Source of the DNA: Ctenosaura bakeri
Taxonomy: Eukaryota; Chordata; Lepidosauria; Squamata; Iguanidae
Direction: 5' to 3'
DNA: 64,000 nt
Assembly (NCBI GenBank): GCA_948474755.1
Contig: CAOLHI010001302.1
Coordinates: forward strand, 62,001 to 126,000
A program made the translations under genes and the position numbers. Below the pieces are notes generated by a model, which ran no database searches, was not told the origin of the DNA, and worked only from the letters and a program-made list of their open reading frames with translations. Positions within the stretch are counted from its first letter, which is position 1; the number at the start of each line of letters is the position of its first letter. This document shows positions 44,937 through 57,054 of this stretch, piece after piece.

Positions 44937-47900
44937 ATGAACTTTGAAACTGAGTTTCAATAAAATAAGGGTTTACACTTCAATTGTTTCAATTGTCTTA
45001 ATTAAGAAAAATTCGGTTTGTAAGTGTGATGTCACTATATACATTGCACATTCCTTTGAGATTAATTTGCTTTGTTGATTAGTCTAACAAGTAAATCATT
45101 GTATGACATTATACTGAACTGTCAGTAATTTAATGGCTCTTCATAGGTCATCAGTGTGACCTTCGGTGTCTCAAAGATATTCTGCAGAATTTATTAAAAC
45201 AATTTTTAGCTAGGAAGATACTGGCCTCCATAATTCAAAGAGTCGAGATCAATAATAGCTACTACACTATCCTGCAGTGGCAGTCAGATGAGATTGTTAG
45301 TTACCATTTAAAAATGGCTTTTACCATAGCTGAGATTATTTCCTCCTATGATAATCAAGTCAAAAAAGTTGATAAGGTCAAAAAATATGTGTTATATTTA
45401 TATTATATTATTTATATTCTATTATATTTTATATATTATATTATTTCCATAAATGAAAGGTTACAAATAGATGGGACTGAAGAGAGGATGAAGTGAGCTG
45501 ATTAACAATTTTCTAATTTTGTTTCACTTTCTGGTTGGATGCATTCTAAACTGCTTATGGCTTCAAGGATTTGGCAAGCTAAATATCCTGCTGAATATTT
45601 AAGAACAGTTCATTTGCCAGACTTACAGTAACAACCTCCAGCATTCAATATAGTAAGCTAATTCTAGTCACAAACTGGTGCTAGTCTTTAATATTATGAA
45701 TGAATTCAAAAAGAAATTCAACTTCAATACAAAAATTCAAATTCAATACGATCGAGTTTCAGTCCATAATCAAAATTAGCAGTTGGTTTTGGGACAAGTA
45801 GTAAGTGATCAGTTTGGTCTTTCATACTTGAAATTTGACTTTGACAACAGCGGTGGAGCTTGGAGTGTGTGGAGGGATGGGCGGCATAGCCACGGTGCAT
45901 GGGGCATGGCTGTGGCATGCGGAGGTGTGGCTACAAGCTGGGACACCTCATTGCCACTGGGAGTGAACCACCCCCATCGCCCCCCTGTCACTACGTGACT
46001 GTTTGACAATGGTCTACACAATTAAGATTTTTCAATCTTTTTTTTTTCAAGAAAAGAGTTAAAATTCTTTGTTTGTACCTTTCTTCCTCAAGCTTTTGAC
46101 CTTCCTTCTCAGGAGGAAAAACACTGAATAAAGTTAGAGGAAACAGGAAAGCAAGGAAACGTTTGCATGCCTGTCACATTCTGATCATCCTGTCTCTAAG
46201 GGACATACAAGATAATGCCCTTAATATTGTAACAAAAAACTTGGATTATTTTGTACTTGATAGCAAATGAGAAAGTACAGTGCATTCTGAAGCATGTGTT
46301 TAGTATTTGTCAGGCTGCAAATGTTGACAATGGAGAGAACTCCGATCAAAGCCTGTAGAGAGCCTGCCATCCCTAGAATAATACAAGTGCAGAAGAAGTT
46401 CCAACAATGTTCCACCCAAGCCACTAAGGAGACATATGCTCATAAGCAGATTTCTACATGTAAATCAGTTGCTACAACTGTGGACAATTGCTATGCCTCC
46501 AAATGGATGCTGGAATGAGCATTGGATCCTGGGTTATTAGCACTGAATTGGTTTTCAGTGGGATGTGGATTACAATTGTAATTTATATTCTGGTACAATT
46601 TTGAAAAGCACATCTGCATTTGGATCAAGTTCACTGTGTCCACATTGCTCTTCCATCATCACAGGTCCCCCATAGTTGCTCTGTTTTCAGTAACAAATAA
46701 TGAAAAACAACACAAAGTATAGTCTGTTTTAAAAAAAGAAAAAGACAAGTAGTCGGAATCACTAGCCATTCAGAGGTGTGTGTATGTATATTTGTGTGTG
46801 TTATGTGTTTGTCCTTGCTCAAAAACTTTTCTTTCCTGGTTTGAAAATGAACCATGTCTCTGCATTGTTCCACACAGATATTGCTATGCAGATATTATTC
46901 TGGTTTATACTTTAAAAATAACCCACATGCTTATGGCATTTAAAAAAAAAAACACTGAAGGGCTCTTAAAACACCTTCTTTGCATGAATGACTTTACAAA
47001 ATATGAGGTGTTACATTAATGGATAAAATTATAGCTATCATGCACAGTAAAAGGGGACTTTCAAATGCTATGAACAAATATGTTGAAATTGTAATCCCTA
47101 TATTCCTTACTGTAATAGAAGTGTGGTTTGGTTTAATGTGAATTCCCTGCATCAAATATTATATTTTGTCTTCTATGGATGTTTTTTCTTCTTCCTGTTG
47201 CACCTCTGGGCTTCTAAGGGAGACTTCTTTGTCTGTTTTGTCAATGTCTTTTTTCACAGGAATCTCTTTAGTTCTTGTGGCATTATTTGTTTTTTAGTTC
47301 TCATACATATATATATATATGAAATCTCCCATGCAAAGAAGTCACATTGTTGCAATTACATCTGCTTGGGGAAAGTAGAGTATCAACTGTGTTTCCATGC
47401 CAATGGCTGTCTCCTAGAGGACCTTTTCACACAATTTCTCTTTTTCTCCTCCCATGTTTTCAAAGGATAAGTATTAGGAGAGCATGTTGCTACACTAAAA
47501 GGAACTCTCAAAGGGCTAGGAAGACTTCTTTTCTACAAGTGATTTAGGGCTGAGTGGCACCATTTTTAGTGGAATGTCAGGGAAAGATCCGGGGTCCCTG
47601 AAGCTCAGTGGTATTTGGAAGGGCTCTTATGCAAGTGGAGAAATGTAAGAGCTAGCAAGCCATGGAGACTGCTGAGCCAGGTACCATTATCACTGAAATA
47701 CCTTTTCCCAAGTGGGAGTGGCAGTATGGCCTGAACTAAAGCTACTTTTGGAACTGCTCAACTAATGAGGGCATTTAAGGACCTTCTCACGGCTTTTGTG
47801 TCCTTATGGGTTATGCACCTCACAAATTGCCACTGTGAGCAAAAAGAAATTAAATAAAAATTGCATGCAGCAACAAACTAACATAAGCAAGCTTTCTTTC

Positions 47901-47970
47901 AAGCAGGCAACCTTGAAAACTGGAAAAGAATAAATGCTGCTACCCAAAGGATAAAAATAAAAGGAGGGCA
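44937..47970. other. No gene seen; AT-rich low-complexity tract and a GC-rich patch
   Basis: This contains a low-complexity TTATAT-rich tract (45384-45447), a GC-rich purine-skewed patch (about 45850-46000; GGTGGAGCTTGGAGTGTGTG, then GGCATGGCTGTGGCATGCGG) of unknown nature, a T-run (about 46038-46047), and a short (TA)n at 47307-47320. No coding region is recognised. Confidence 0.45.
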
Positions 47971-47974
47971 GGGG

Positions 47975-48090
47975 CAGGCAGGAAGAGTGTGGCTGTGCTG
48001 GGGAAGGGAAGAGGTGGGGCCAGAGCACTCCCTCTGTAGTGACTGGGTGAGATATGGAAGGGAGTGCTCTTTCCTTCCCACCTGAGGGGA
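47975..48090 (+). mobile_element. Fragment of terminal-inverted-repeat element, family E
   Basis: GCTGGGGAAGGGAAGAGGTG, then GGGCCAGAGCACTCCCTCTG, TAGTGACTGGGTGAGATATG and GAAGGGAGTGCTCTTTCCTTC align with 48790-48900 of the complete element. Neither terminus is recognisable. Confidence 0.55.
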
Positions 48091-48532
48091 AGTGTTCAAG
48101 CAACCCAACCTTCAAACCTTGAAAATACATTGAAGCCAAAAATGAAGCCCTTATTTCTGTCTAAAGCAGAGAGAAGCAACATACATCCCATGAGCTGCAT
48201 GCATCCTGTCCCCATTGTTCAAACCTCCCATGACTCCTGGAATTGCTGGACTCACCGACAGCAGATAAAGCACATTCCCATTAAAAAAAGAAAAGAAAAG
48301 AATATGGGCAAGGAACACACACTTAGCATGAAAGGGAATCATACTGCCAGAACAACCCAGAAGTGCAATATCCCTCTAACACAAGACTTGTCCTCCAAGA
48401 TCCCTTATTGTAACTTGGACATGCATTTACACATAATTCTTGAGTCAGCACTAAATTTCAGCAACAAATTCAGTGGTAGAAGAGGTGGTATGTGGCCCAA
48501 CCCATTACAAATATCACTCTATGTATGGATCA

Positions 48533-48942
48533 AGGCTCTTTCCACACTGCATGGCTGCCCCACCTTGGGGACATGATTGCAGCACACTGTGGGTCATGCT
48601 TCCACATGTCATTGTCATGGTACCACCACCATCTTGTGCCCACACATTGCGTGAGTGTGGTATTTGTAAAACAGAAAAAAATCTGTTTTACACTTACTGT
48701 CACATCGTGCTGCCACCTTTTCTGGCCATGCAGAAGAGTGGAAGCACACTGGTGACATCTCCCTCCCCAGCACAGCACTAGCAAATGCCTGGATGTGCTG
48801 TGGAAGGGAAGAGATGGGGCCAGAGCTGTCCCCTCCACAGTGACCAGGTGAGGTGTGGAGGGGAGCATTTCTGGCACTCTTTCCCTCCCACTGGGACCGC
48901 AACAAAAAGACATGCCTGTGCCTTGTTGTGCAGAAAGGGCCT
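48533..48942 (+). mobile_element. Terminal-inverted-repeat element, family E
   Basis: An element of about 410 bp beginning GGCTCTTTCCACACTGCATG and ending TTGTGCAGAAAGGGCC, richer in GC than its surroundings. A hairpin (AAAACAGA...TCTGTTTT, about 48666-48693) lies near the left third. There is no transposase. Overlapping frames of 96-142 codons on the minus strand have no domain and follow the base composition. Flanks show no clear target duplication. Confidence 0.65.
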
Positions 48943-49479
48943 GAGATAATTCATACACGTTGGCAACAATCTCAGCCTTTCAGGAGCTTCTCTAGGTTCT
49001 GATTCCGAACACAGGTTTGCCATGCTTTTCTATTATATATGGTCATCCTATGATGTAGTATGGATGACCAAAAGCTTATATGTCTGTGCCAAATCAGCAA
49101 TAGGTAGCCCATAGCTGATCTGGCTAAGCTGCCTGAAGAGAAGAATTAAGGTATCATATTCTGGTATGATGATCTCCATGAAAGTCAGCATTTGAGTTTG
49201 GCTAGACAGAATGAATACTGAAGTGGAAATGAGACAGCATCAATCTTTCAGGACATCAGAAAAATGGAAATTTCATCCAATGATTGAAACATGAGCTCAC
49301 AAATCTAGACTGATCTAGATTTACTCAGCTATATACATCCTTCTCTACTATCCATGATACTGCTGTATGGTTTAAAGAGGAAAATGGAGAAATACATAAC
49401 TTCATTTAAACTTAATCTGGATTCTGTAGTGCTTCTCTTATAAACTGATTATTTAAAATGGGTTACTCATGCACCATTT
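48943..49479. other. No gene seen
   Basis: I recognise no repeat family or coding region here. Confidence 0.5.
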
Positions 49480-49860
49480 ACTTCTGAGTGATGAATTACT
49501 GTGTCCCCAGTGAACAATCAGTGAATAGAGAAAGGTTGCTGAAAGTAGCATTAATGCCTGGCTAGGACTATGCTGATTTATTTTAAAAATGTGTGTGAAC
49601 CACAGGGAAGCGAGCTACTAAGCTGCATAACTTGATTAGGTAAAAAGAGCATTACATGTGAAAATCCTAAACTCTTTAGCTCTGCTATTCTGCATATAAA
49701 TGAGAGATTAGGTAGGAGCTGCGCGAGCAGTCCCTTTGTAATATATAGGCCTAATTACAATAAATTTAGAAAAGTCTGAGTATGTAATTTGCACAAAGTA
49801 GATTAAGAGTGCATGGAAATTATGAGGTGTCTAGGCTTTTTTCTTTTTAATGCTTCAGAT
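49480..49860. other. Possible conserved non-coding element (appearance only)
   Basis: Repeat-free sequence with dense homeodomain-like and other motif cores: GATGAATTACTGTGTCC, ATAACTTGATTAGGTAAAAA, TTCTGCATATAAATGAGAG, GAGCTGCGCGAGCAGTCCC, and GCCTAATTACAATAAATTT. There are no open frames of note. It is the best looking of the three candidates, but appearance alone cannot establish conservation. Confidence 0.25.
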
Positions 49861-51892
49861 GCAGCTGATAAGACCTCTTTGGTGGGTTTACTTGCTTATT
49901 TATTTATTTTAAGCCTTAGACCACCTAGTGCATGAATGTAAAGAGTGTCTCCTTGTACATCCTAATAGTCACAGCCATAGTTTTAATTAGTAGGAGTACA
50001 AAAATTATTGAGAAGTGAAGATTAAAAAAAAGGGCAAAACTCTTAATGAACCAATGTTTCTGGTTGAGAGGCAACCTTTTAAAAACTCCAACAAAGCTGA
50101 AACTGGAAGGTAGTTACCAAGGAGCATGGACAATTTTATACCCAAACAGTGTGCAAGGCCAGATGGGAACTCTTTCTTCATCTTTTTTTCCCCACTGCTA
50201 AAGGTCATAGACATATTTATAATGACTATAAAATAGGGCACTCTATTCCACATACCATCTGCTCCCTCATGCTGGGTATACTTCCTACTACAGCTTGAAG
50301 TCAATTTGGAAGGTCCCTCACTAGATGAAACACCTGAGAAACTCAAGAAAACAAACAGAGGAATGATAGTAAAAATGCTTTAAGACTGTAGTTAGTATCT
50401 GTCAAGCTTCACACACATGAACAAGATCCAGTTGGGAACTTTCACGTATGGAAGGAACTGGTCAATGGATCTAAGAGGTGAGAGTTTTGCTCTCCAGACA
50501 GAACCACACTTTTCTTTTTTCCTTTCTTATGCCAGACTTCCATGCTCCTCTGTCCTCTATGATGAACAGCATGAGAAGATCTATTCTTCACAGATTGCCT
50601 TATTCCATCAGCACAGGTGCCCAATTGGATCCTGACCATTATGTTTAACAGCAGCATCTGTTATTGACTTCAGTGGCATCACCCTCTATAATTGCCATGT
50701 AATGAAACACAACCTACAAGATACAGAGCTATAAAACCTTAAAAAAGTGCAAGAGAAGGAAGAAATTCAGCAAATGTAACTTTGTTTATCATATATGCAA
50801 GTCACAAAAGGCAGCCTGTGAAAATTTTTAATTAAAAAAAATGCAAAACAATCATTCCAGTGAGCGACTCTGAAATAAGTAAAGTTATGAAACTAATCCA
50901 CCTGCCCACACTTCAGTTCAGAGTTCTTCCATCATTGTAGATACTTACTGAGAGGTTATGCCTTGTTTCAAACCAGATAGATCTCCAAAATATGGTCTAA
51001 TATTCTAGTGTTCATGCTAGTCAAACCAGTAGATAGACCAGGGAAAGATAGTCCAGAAGCAAAGACAGAGAAAACAGCCAGGGTCAAAACAGAGTCCTAC
51101 TAGTCATAAAACTGAATGAAGGTATTCTAAAGTCAAGAGTCAAATAATTACTCAAGTAAGAACCAGTCAAGTCCAAAACAGCAAGCAGGCAGGGATATTT
51201 GAAGAGGCAAATCCAAAATAGAATTTAAAGTCTGGGAGCAGCAGACCAGTTGCTACTATTGTTTTGTGAATCAAAAAATAAACTGTGCCACATGCGTTTC
51301 AGCAGGTCAGATACTCTTCTCCATTCCACTGTCCACACAGGGGTCTTACTTGATTATCTTTTCACATTAACAGTTTTGGGGCAGAAAGAAGTGCACATTT
51401 TTCCCCCCAAGAATGGCTAATACATCCCTTGTGGAAAAATGTGCATATAGTAACACAACAACAACAATGCTAAAACATCACCAGTGAGACACTTTTGATA
51501 ACTTCTTTCATAATTTTCCATCACTTTCAAAAGTAATACAGTATTTTCCACAAGCATGTACCTCAATAGTGCCATAAATCTCAAAGGCAACAAATCCTTC
51601 CCACCCAGACATAGATTTGCTTCAGAAGAAACAGTCAGACATCATGAGAGTGCAGAAGAGGAAAAACTCAAAACTAGCAGCTTACATGATGGATTTCAAA
51701 AATATTTCTACTTACAACACCAGCCAGGATACAGGGAATTCAAGAACAACTTTACTTTTAGAATAAAGTTCTAGTCAAACTAAAGTGTATATGTTGCTTC
51801 TCCTACTACTCCAAAAGACCCTACACAAGGCTCAAATGTGGCAATTTTGCAGATATATCGGCCCTTTCTGCAGTGAATGAGGATAAAGACTC
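49861..51892. other. No gene seen; TIR-like end at 51861
   Basis: Mostly unrecognised sequence. At 51861 a GGCCCTTTCTGCAGTG block resembles the terminus of the foldback/TIR elements, about 32 bp before the family B copy; its partner end is not evident. Confidence 0.4.
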
Positions 51893-52265
51893 AGGCTCTT
51901 TTCGCATGGCATTTCTGATGCAAAAGGGCCCCTTGAGTGTCGTGCAAATGTGACACAGACTGCAAACACATTTTTTTCCATTTTTGGCTTGAAGCCAAAA
52001 ATGCTGTGCAGTAACACATCGCTCCCGGGCCTTGCACACACTTACCTTGCATGCAGAGCCTCGGGAGCCAGGTTGTTTGTGCTTCCTGTCTCAGTGGAGC
52101 CTGGGAAGGTCCAAGGCTGCACTGCAAAAGGAAGTGGTGGGGCTCTCACGCAAGCAGGAAGCTGGTGTAGAGCTGAAGAAGCAGGGAAGCGAGAGCCTCT
52201 CTCCAGAGGCTGCTCACACGAGCACCGCACCCCAGTGTCAAAAATGGGTGAGTTGTGGAAAGGGT
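51893..52265 (+). mobile_element. Terminal-inverted-repeat element, family B, copy 2
   Basis: About 372 bp, starting GGCTCTTTTCGCATGGC and ending TTGTGGAAAGGGTC. It shares with copy 1 (22557) the central hairpin (51979-52003; arms CATTTTTGGCTT and AAGCCAAAAATG), a CACTTACCT block, and the GCAGGGAAGCG block. It lies in the same orientation as copy 1. No transposase is present. Confidence 0.7.
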
Positions 52266-53689
52266 CACAGTCAAAGTGGTGACTAGTGAGAAACTCATGA
52301 GATGGATCCTCTCTTAAAGTGCCAAGGGATTATGAAGATGGTCTAGATTGATGTGACACAGAAGGGATACTATTCAAAGTTGTTGTTTTGATCAAATCCC
52401 CCTTCATGAATTGCTCATGTGCAGGGTTCTGTGCAATCAGGATTCACTTACACTGCTGGTCTTGCCAATGATGTGGAAGCCTACACACATAGGTATGGAC
52501 ATTTTGAAGCAAGTCCAGGTAATATGGCCAAGAACAGAGACAGAACTATCACCCTTTTTTTTTATTCCAGTCAGTTTCCATTAGTATAATGTGGAATAAA
52601 CAAAATATTAATGGGAAACAAAATCCAGGGCTTTGGGAACTGTTCCCTATTTGTGCTGATTGACAATAATGAAGAAAGGCACTCTGCATGAAAATTTCCT
52701 CTCCTTCAAATATTCAGAGCTTTCTAGCAACGAGGCAAAGATGAGTTAATTGTATGAGAGGCCATGCTGCCTTAGTGCTATGCACATTTCTCCTTCCACT
52801 CCCTGTGCCACTTATATTTGTAGTGTAGTCAACTGTATTAGATATGACCTGCAGAACATGGACATTTCTATATGTATTTACTAGGGGAAGAGGAAACATT
52901 TTTGTATAAGGCTGTCAACACAGTTTTGATACTAAAATAGGGATTGAAAGAATCTGAGGTTTCTCATCTTTTCTCATCATGATGAGAAAAAGTATCTTGA
53001 CACACTCCGTTGAGATGCTCAACTGAAACAATGGTGAATCAGCTGAAGAACATTCATTCATTCATTCATTCATTCATTTTTATTCCAGGAATTTTACAAG
53101 AATATATTCTGTCTTTCTCTCAATATGGGGCCTATTGTCGAGAGGAGAGCTTTTTTTGCACAAACATTAAAAAAAAAAATCTGAAAAGGAGTGAGGATTT
53201 TTTTAAAAGCAAAAACTCTTGTAATCTTGTCCAAAAAAGGGGGAAACTTATGAAATAATTTATTTTTGCATGTAAGAACAAAATAATCAAACATTTATAT
53301 CCCTATTTTGGAGATTTTCAGAAAGGTTGTTTGACCATGAAATCAGACCCAATAGTTGGTTGACACAAACTAGTTGGCACCCTGCCAGGTAGGAGGGGTG
53401 TCATTACAGATTCATTGCCCTAAAAACTCTTCAGGAATGGGGATATAATTGAGTGTGTTCTGGCTGTTTTGTGTACTGTTTTGTGTTTATAATATCTACT
53501 CACAATTAGTGGCCAGGATATAGATCTGTACTCATAAACCCCTAGCTGACATGCACCCAAAATAAGCAGTAGAAAAAAAGAGAACAGTCTCTACCCTCTC
53601 TCCAAAGCTGTAAGTACAGTATGATAGCAGAGTTCTATATTTAGCCAATATATTGCAGGATCCTGTTTGTGTGTTTCTTCCTTCAAGTT
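52266..53689. other. No gene seen; (ATTC)n microsatellite
   Basis: A tetranucleotide repeat of about seven CATT units lies at 53050-53077 and a T-run at about 52555-52563. Nothing else is recognised. Confidence 0.5.
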
Positions 53690-53880
53690 ACCTGTCAACT
53701 CAATTGACTCGATAAATTTTGTAGAGTTTTCTGAGGCAATACTCAGAAGTGCCAGTTCCTTCCTGTAAAATATAGCCTACATCACTTGGCATTAGTTAGT
53801 TGTTTCCCATCCAAGAACTAACTGACCCTGCTTTGCTTCTAAGCTCAGATGGGATCTGCTGTCCTTAAGTCCTAGCCACA
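53690..53880 (-). mobile_element. 5S-rRNA-derived SINE (minus strand)
   Basis: 5S-like part at 53800-53868: TTTCCCATCCAAGAACTAAC, TGACCCTGCTTTGCTTCTAAG, then CTCAGATGGGATCTGCTG. The body has CTGTAAAATATAGCCTAC, shared with the copy at 37395. The orientation is the same as the other two copies. Confidence 0.75.
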
Positions 53881-55948
53881 TTTTACTGACCAAAACTTTC
53901 ATCTCTATGGCCAGAATTCAGGTGGGGACATCTGCATGTGTATGTGTCCCTTCTCCAGGTATATGTGTGTGTGTGTGTTTTTTTTTGTCTGTAGTGGGTT
54001 GAAATTCCCTTTGTCTCCAAGCAGAATTCAAAGCTCACCTCTTGATTTACTGAAAAGCTTTGAAACCACCTCATAAGGGCATTTCATGTGTCAAGATGAG
54101 CAGGCAGAATCAGAGAAGTGTTTGACAACTAGACATACATTGATTATAGCAGTGCTGAGAACTGGAGAGAACTCTCACAGATCTCAGTGCTGAAGTCATC
54201 ATTTTGTGACCAGTTATGGATGATGGTGATCAGACCTTCTCTGATCCTCTCTCCTCATCTTTAAGCATGAAATGGCCTTGTGAGGTGGCTTTGAGACTTT
54301 GCAGTAAGGCAGGAGGTGGTACATGCCTCAACGTAACATACATTCATGTAGGGATATTTATGCTATGCTGAAAAGATGTTGAATTGAGCAATGTATCATT
54401 AAAATGTGAGTAGTAGTACCTGTGTCATTTTTTAAAAAAATATTAGGAGATTTTTGTGTTTTTTTTAAAATAATAGTAGCAGAAATATTAGCTTTAAAAC
54501 AGCCCACACAACCTTTATCAGGTAAATAAGGCCCAATTTAGCTGGTTTGTTGGGGAGCAAAATCCATTGACAGTGAACTTTACTCATCTTTGTGCATTAT
54601 GTACTGCGTAGGTATGCTATACAAATATGTTGCATGTATGGGAATCTCAAGTGATTGTTGCTTGATGTATTTTTAGCATAATGAGATCAAGGAAGAGAAA
54701 AACAAGTATGTGCGTTTGTGCTGGTGTGTATTGTATATTGAGAGTACTACTGAAGGAATAGAATCTAGAGGTCACCTCAGAAGGATCTGAAAACAAATTA
54801 ACATACATCAATTATCTAAAAGTCTGAGAGATAAATAAGCTGGAAATGAAAAAGGCACTGTGCCTGTCTGACTGAGGAAACAGAGAAATTCATAATATTA
54901 GTAAAGGATAAAGGTAAGGGTGCTGTGTAAACACAGGCTGAGAAGAAAGTTTGTACAAACAAACCAAATTAAAAAGGATATTAGATGAGAAGGCAGCAAA
55001 GGTGTGGTGAGAATGAAAAGTGTATCAAGAAACAAACGTTAAGTAAAAGGAAAAAAATAGAAAATGTAAGATAGGAGAAAAAATGCCGTCCTCTCCTGGA
55101 GACAGCTATCTTTGCTTATTTTGTTCTCATACATGGTATTGAAAAATACCAAATACTTTCCCCTTGCAAATTGAGATTATGGGAGTTTTGTCCATTTTTT
55201 TCCAGGGCATTTTGTAAAATTATTTGTGCAAAAATTGATTTTTTGCACAAAATCCAATAAAATTTTTTATTTTGTGTAAAATATGATTACTGTACTAAAA
55301 TATTTTCATGCAAAACTCACAGAACCTTTTGAAAAAAATCCTAATGTTATCATTATCATTGAAAAATTAAAAAAACAAACAAAAACAAACCTCTCACAGC
55401 AGTTGTCAATTCCCCCCCCCAGAGGTCTATCCATCTCCAGATACTTTGTCTCATGAAGAGTGAAAAAAAATGCAAACATTCATTATGTCACCACTTGAGA
55501 CCAATAATTAGGATTTTGTTCCATAAAATTGCAATAATTACCTTCTTCTCTTTTTTCACTAGAATTTTTTCAACTTAATAAAAGCAGAATGAAGTCAGAT
55601 AGAGAAATTTAAAAATAATAATCTATAAAATTTTAAACATTAAATAGCACCTACCAGATTGAAAATGTATTACAGAAAAGGACAATTGTTCATAAACACT
55701 GGTAAAATCTAATTTAGATTTGTGTGGGTCGGCTAAGTGAAGTTGTGGTGTGCCTGCCACTTCCATCACCAAAATGTCCGATTTACCCAGCCAATGGGAG
55801 AGCATACTGTAGGCAGAAGGAGCCTCTGGTGCTCAGATTGCAAGTTGACAAACCATTGACGGCAGCAGCAGCAGAGATGGCAGTATGTGTAGGAAGAAAG
55901 AGGAAACAATTGAGAAGGAGAGGAAGACAAGAGAAGGGCAAACACAGT
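53881..55948. other. No gene seen
   Basis: A (TG)n run with a T tract lies at 53966-53987, and a small inverted repeat (TTGTGCAAAAA...TTTTTGCACAA) at about 55216-55240. Nothing else is recognised. Confidence 0.5.
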
Positions 55949-56319
55949 GCCCCTTTCCGCGTCTTATCTGCTTCTAGTGTGGGCACGCAGGGATTATGCG
56001 AGCAGCCTCTTCCACGAGGCACTCACATCCCTGCTGCTCCTGCTCTGGCCAGCGGGCAGTGTGAGGGCTCCACCTCTTCCTTCCGTGGTGCAGCTGGGTA
56101 CTTTCCCAGGCTATTCAGGGGAAGGAAGAATGAGGGTCACATCTCCGGAGGCTCCACACTGATAGTAAGAGCGTGTGGGGCCTTGGAGTGGCATGAGATC
56201 CCACATCATTTTTGGCAAGAAGCCAAAAATGATATATTGCACAATTGGTGTCTGCTGGCCCTGGCAGCATTGTGGACCAGTCTTCACAATCACACCATGA
56301 AAGGCATGCAAAAAGGGCC
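55949..56319 (-). mobile_element. Terminal-inverted-repeat element, family B, copy 3 (inverted)
   Basis: About 371 bp, almost the same length as copy 2 but in reverse orientation. Ends: GCCCCTTTCCGCG and GCATGCAAAAAGGGCC. The central hairpin at 56206-56232 has arms ATCATTTTTGGC and GCCAAAAATGAT around AAGAA. A 261-codon frame (55724-56509) runs right through it and its flanks; it has no domain and is not called. Confidence 0.7.
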
Positions 56320-57054
56320 AGTGAGGGGGGAAGGTCTGCCTAGGAGTGAGCCAGAGGAAGTGTACAGAGAAGGACTAATGGAAAAGAGGGCTACATGGAA
56401 ACAGGCAAGGTGTTTGACAGCTATAGATCAAAATGGATGGGAAGGAGTGAAGAGGTATTATGGAAGGAAGTATAAGTTGAACAAACAGTTTGAATGGAGG
56501 AAAAGCTAGAGAAAGGGGAACTGCTAAGTGTATGGACAGCTGAAAAGTATATCAGTACTGGGGGAGAAGAAAATTACAAATTAGGAACAGGAAGAATATT
56601 AGGAGGATTCTTGTGTACCACAGTACAGCTGTGAAGATGTGCTTTTGTATGTGGGCCACCATCTTGTGGTGAAGCTCAGGGTGAGGAATCCAAAGGGAAT
56701 CTTGGGCTTGCTTTTTGGAAGAAAGGGAGGAAATAAGTTTACTGGTTGGAATTCTCACTATATCCTTTGTTACATCCTTTACCTGAAACAATGGAACTCT
56801 TTCTTACTTTATTTCTTTCTTACTTAGCTCTCTTTGTTTATTTTTCCCCCCTCCCTGAGTACAGAACTATGGAAGAACTAACAAAAGATGCTCACCCATA
56901 CCTGCTATCACTGAGTTTGTTGATTTAATCCACTACTTCTTGCAATATGCTAGAATCAATGGTTCTGCAGCAAAGGGCTAGCCCTTGCCCAATGGCAGCA
57001 GTGGGCAGAGTTACAAAAGGGAAAATTGTAACTGAAAGTATAAAAGGAGAAGTG
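56320..57054. other. No gene seen
   Basis: I recognise no repeat family or coding region here. Confidence 0.5.

Noticed and set aside
48064..48958. Frames of 170 and 142 codons on opposite strands
   Set aside because: They cross a family E fragment and the complete element; no domain and no splice context.
55724..56509. 261-codon plus-strand open frame
   Set aside because: It runs across the inverted family B element and both flanks, shows no domain, and is open because the element is GC-rich.
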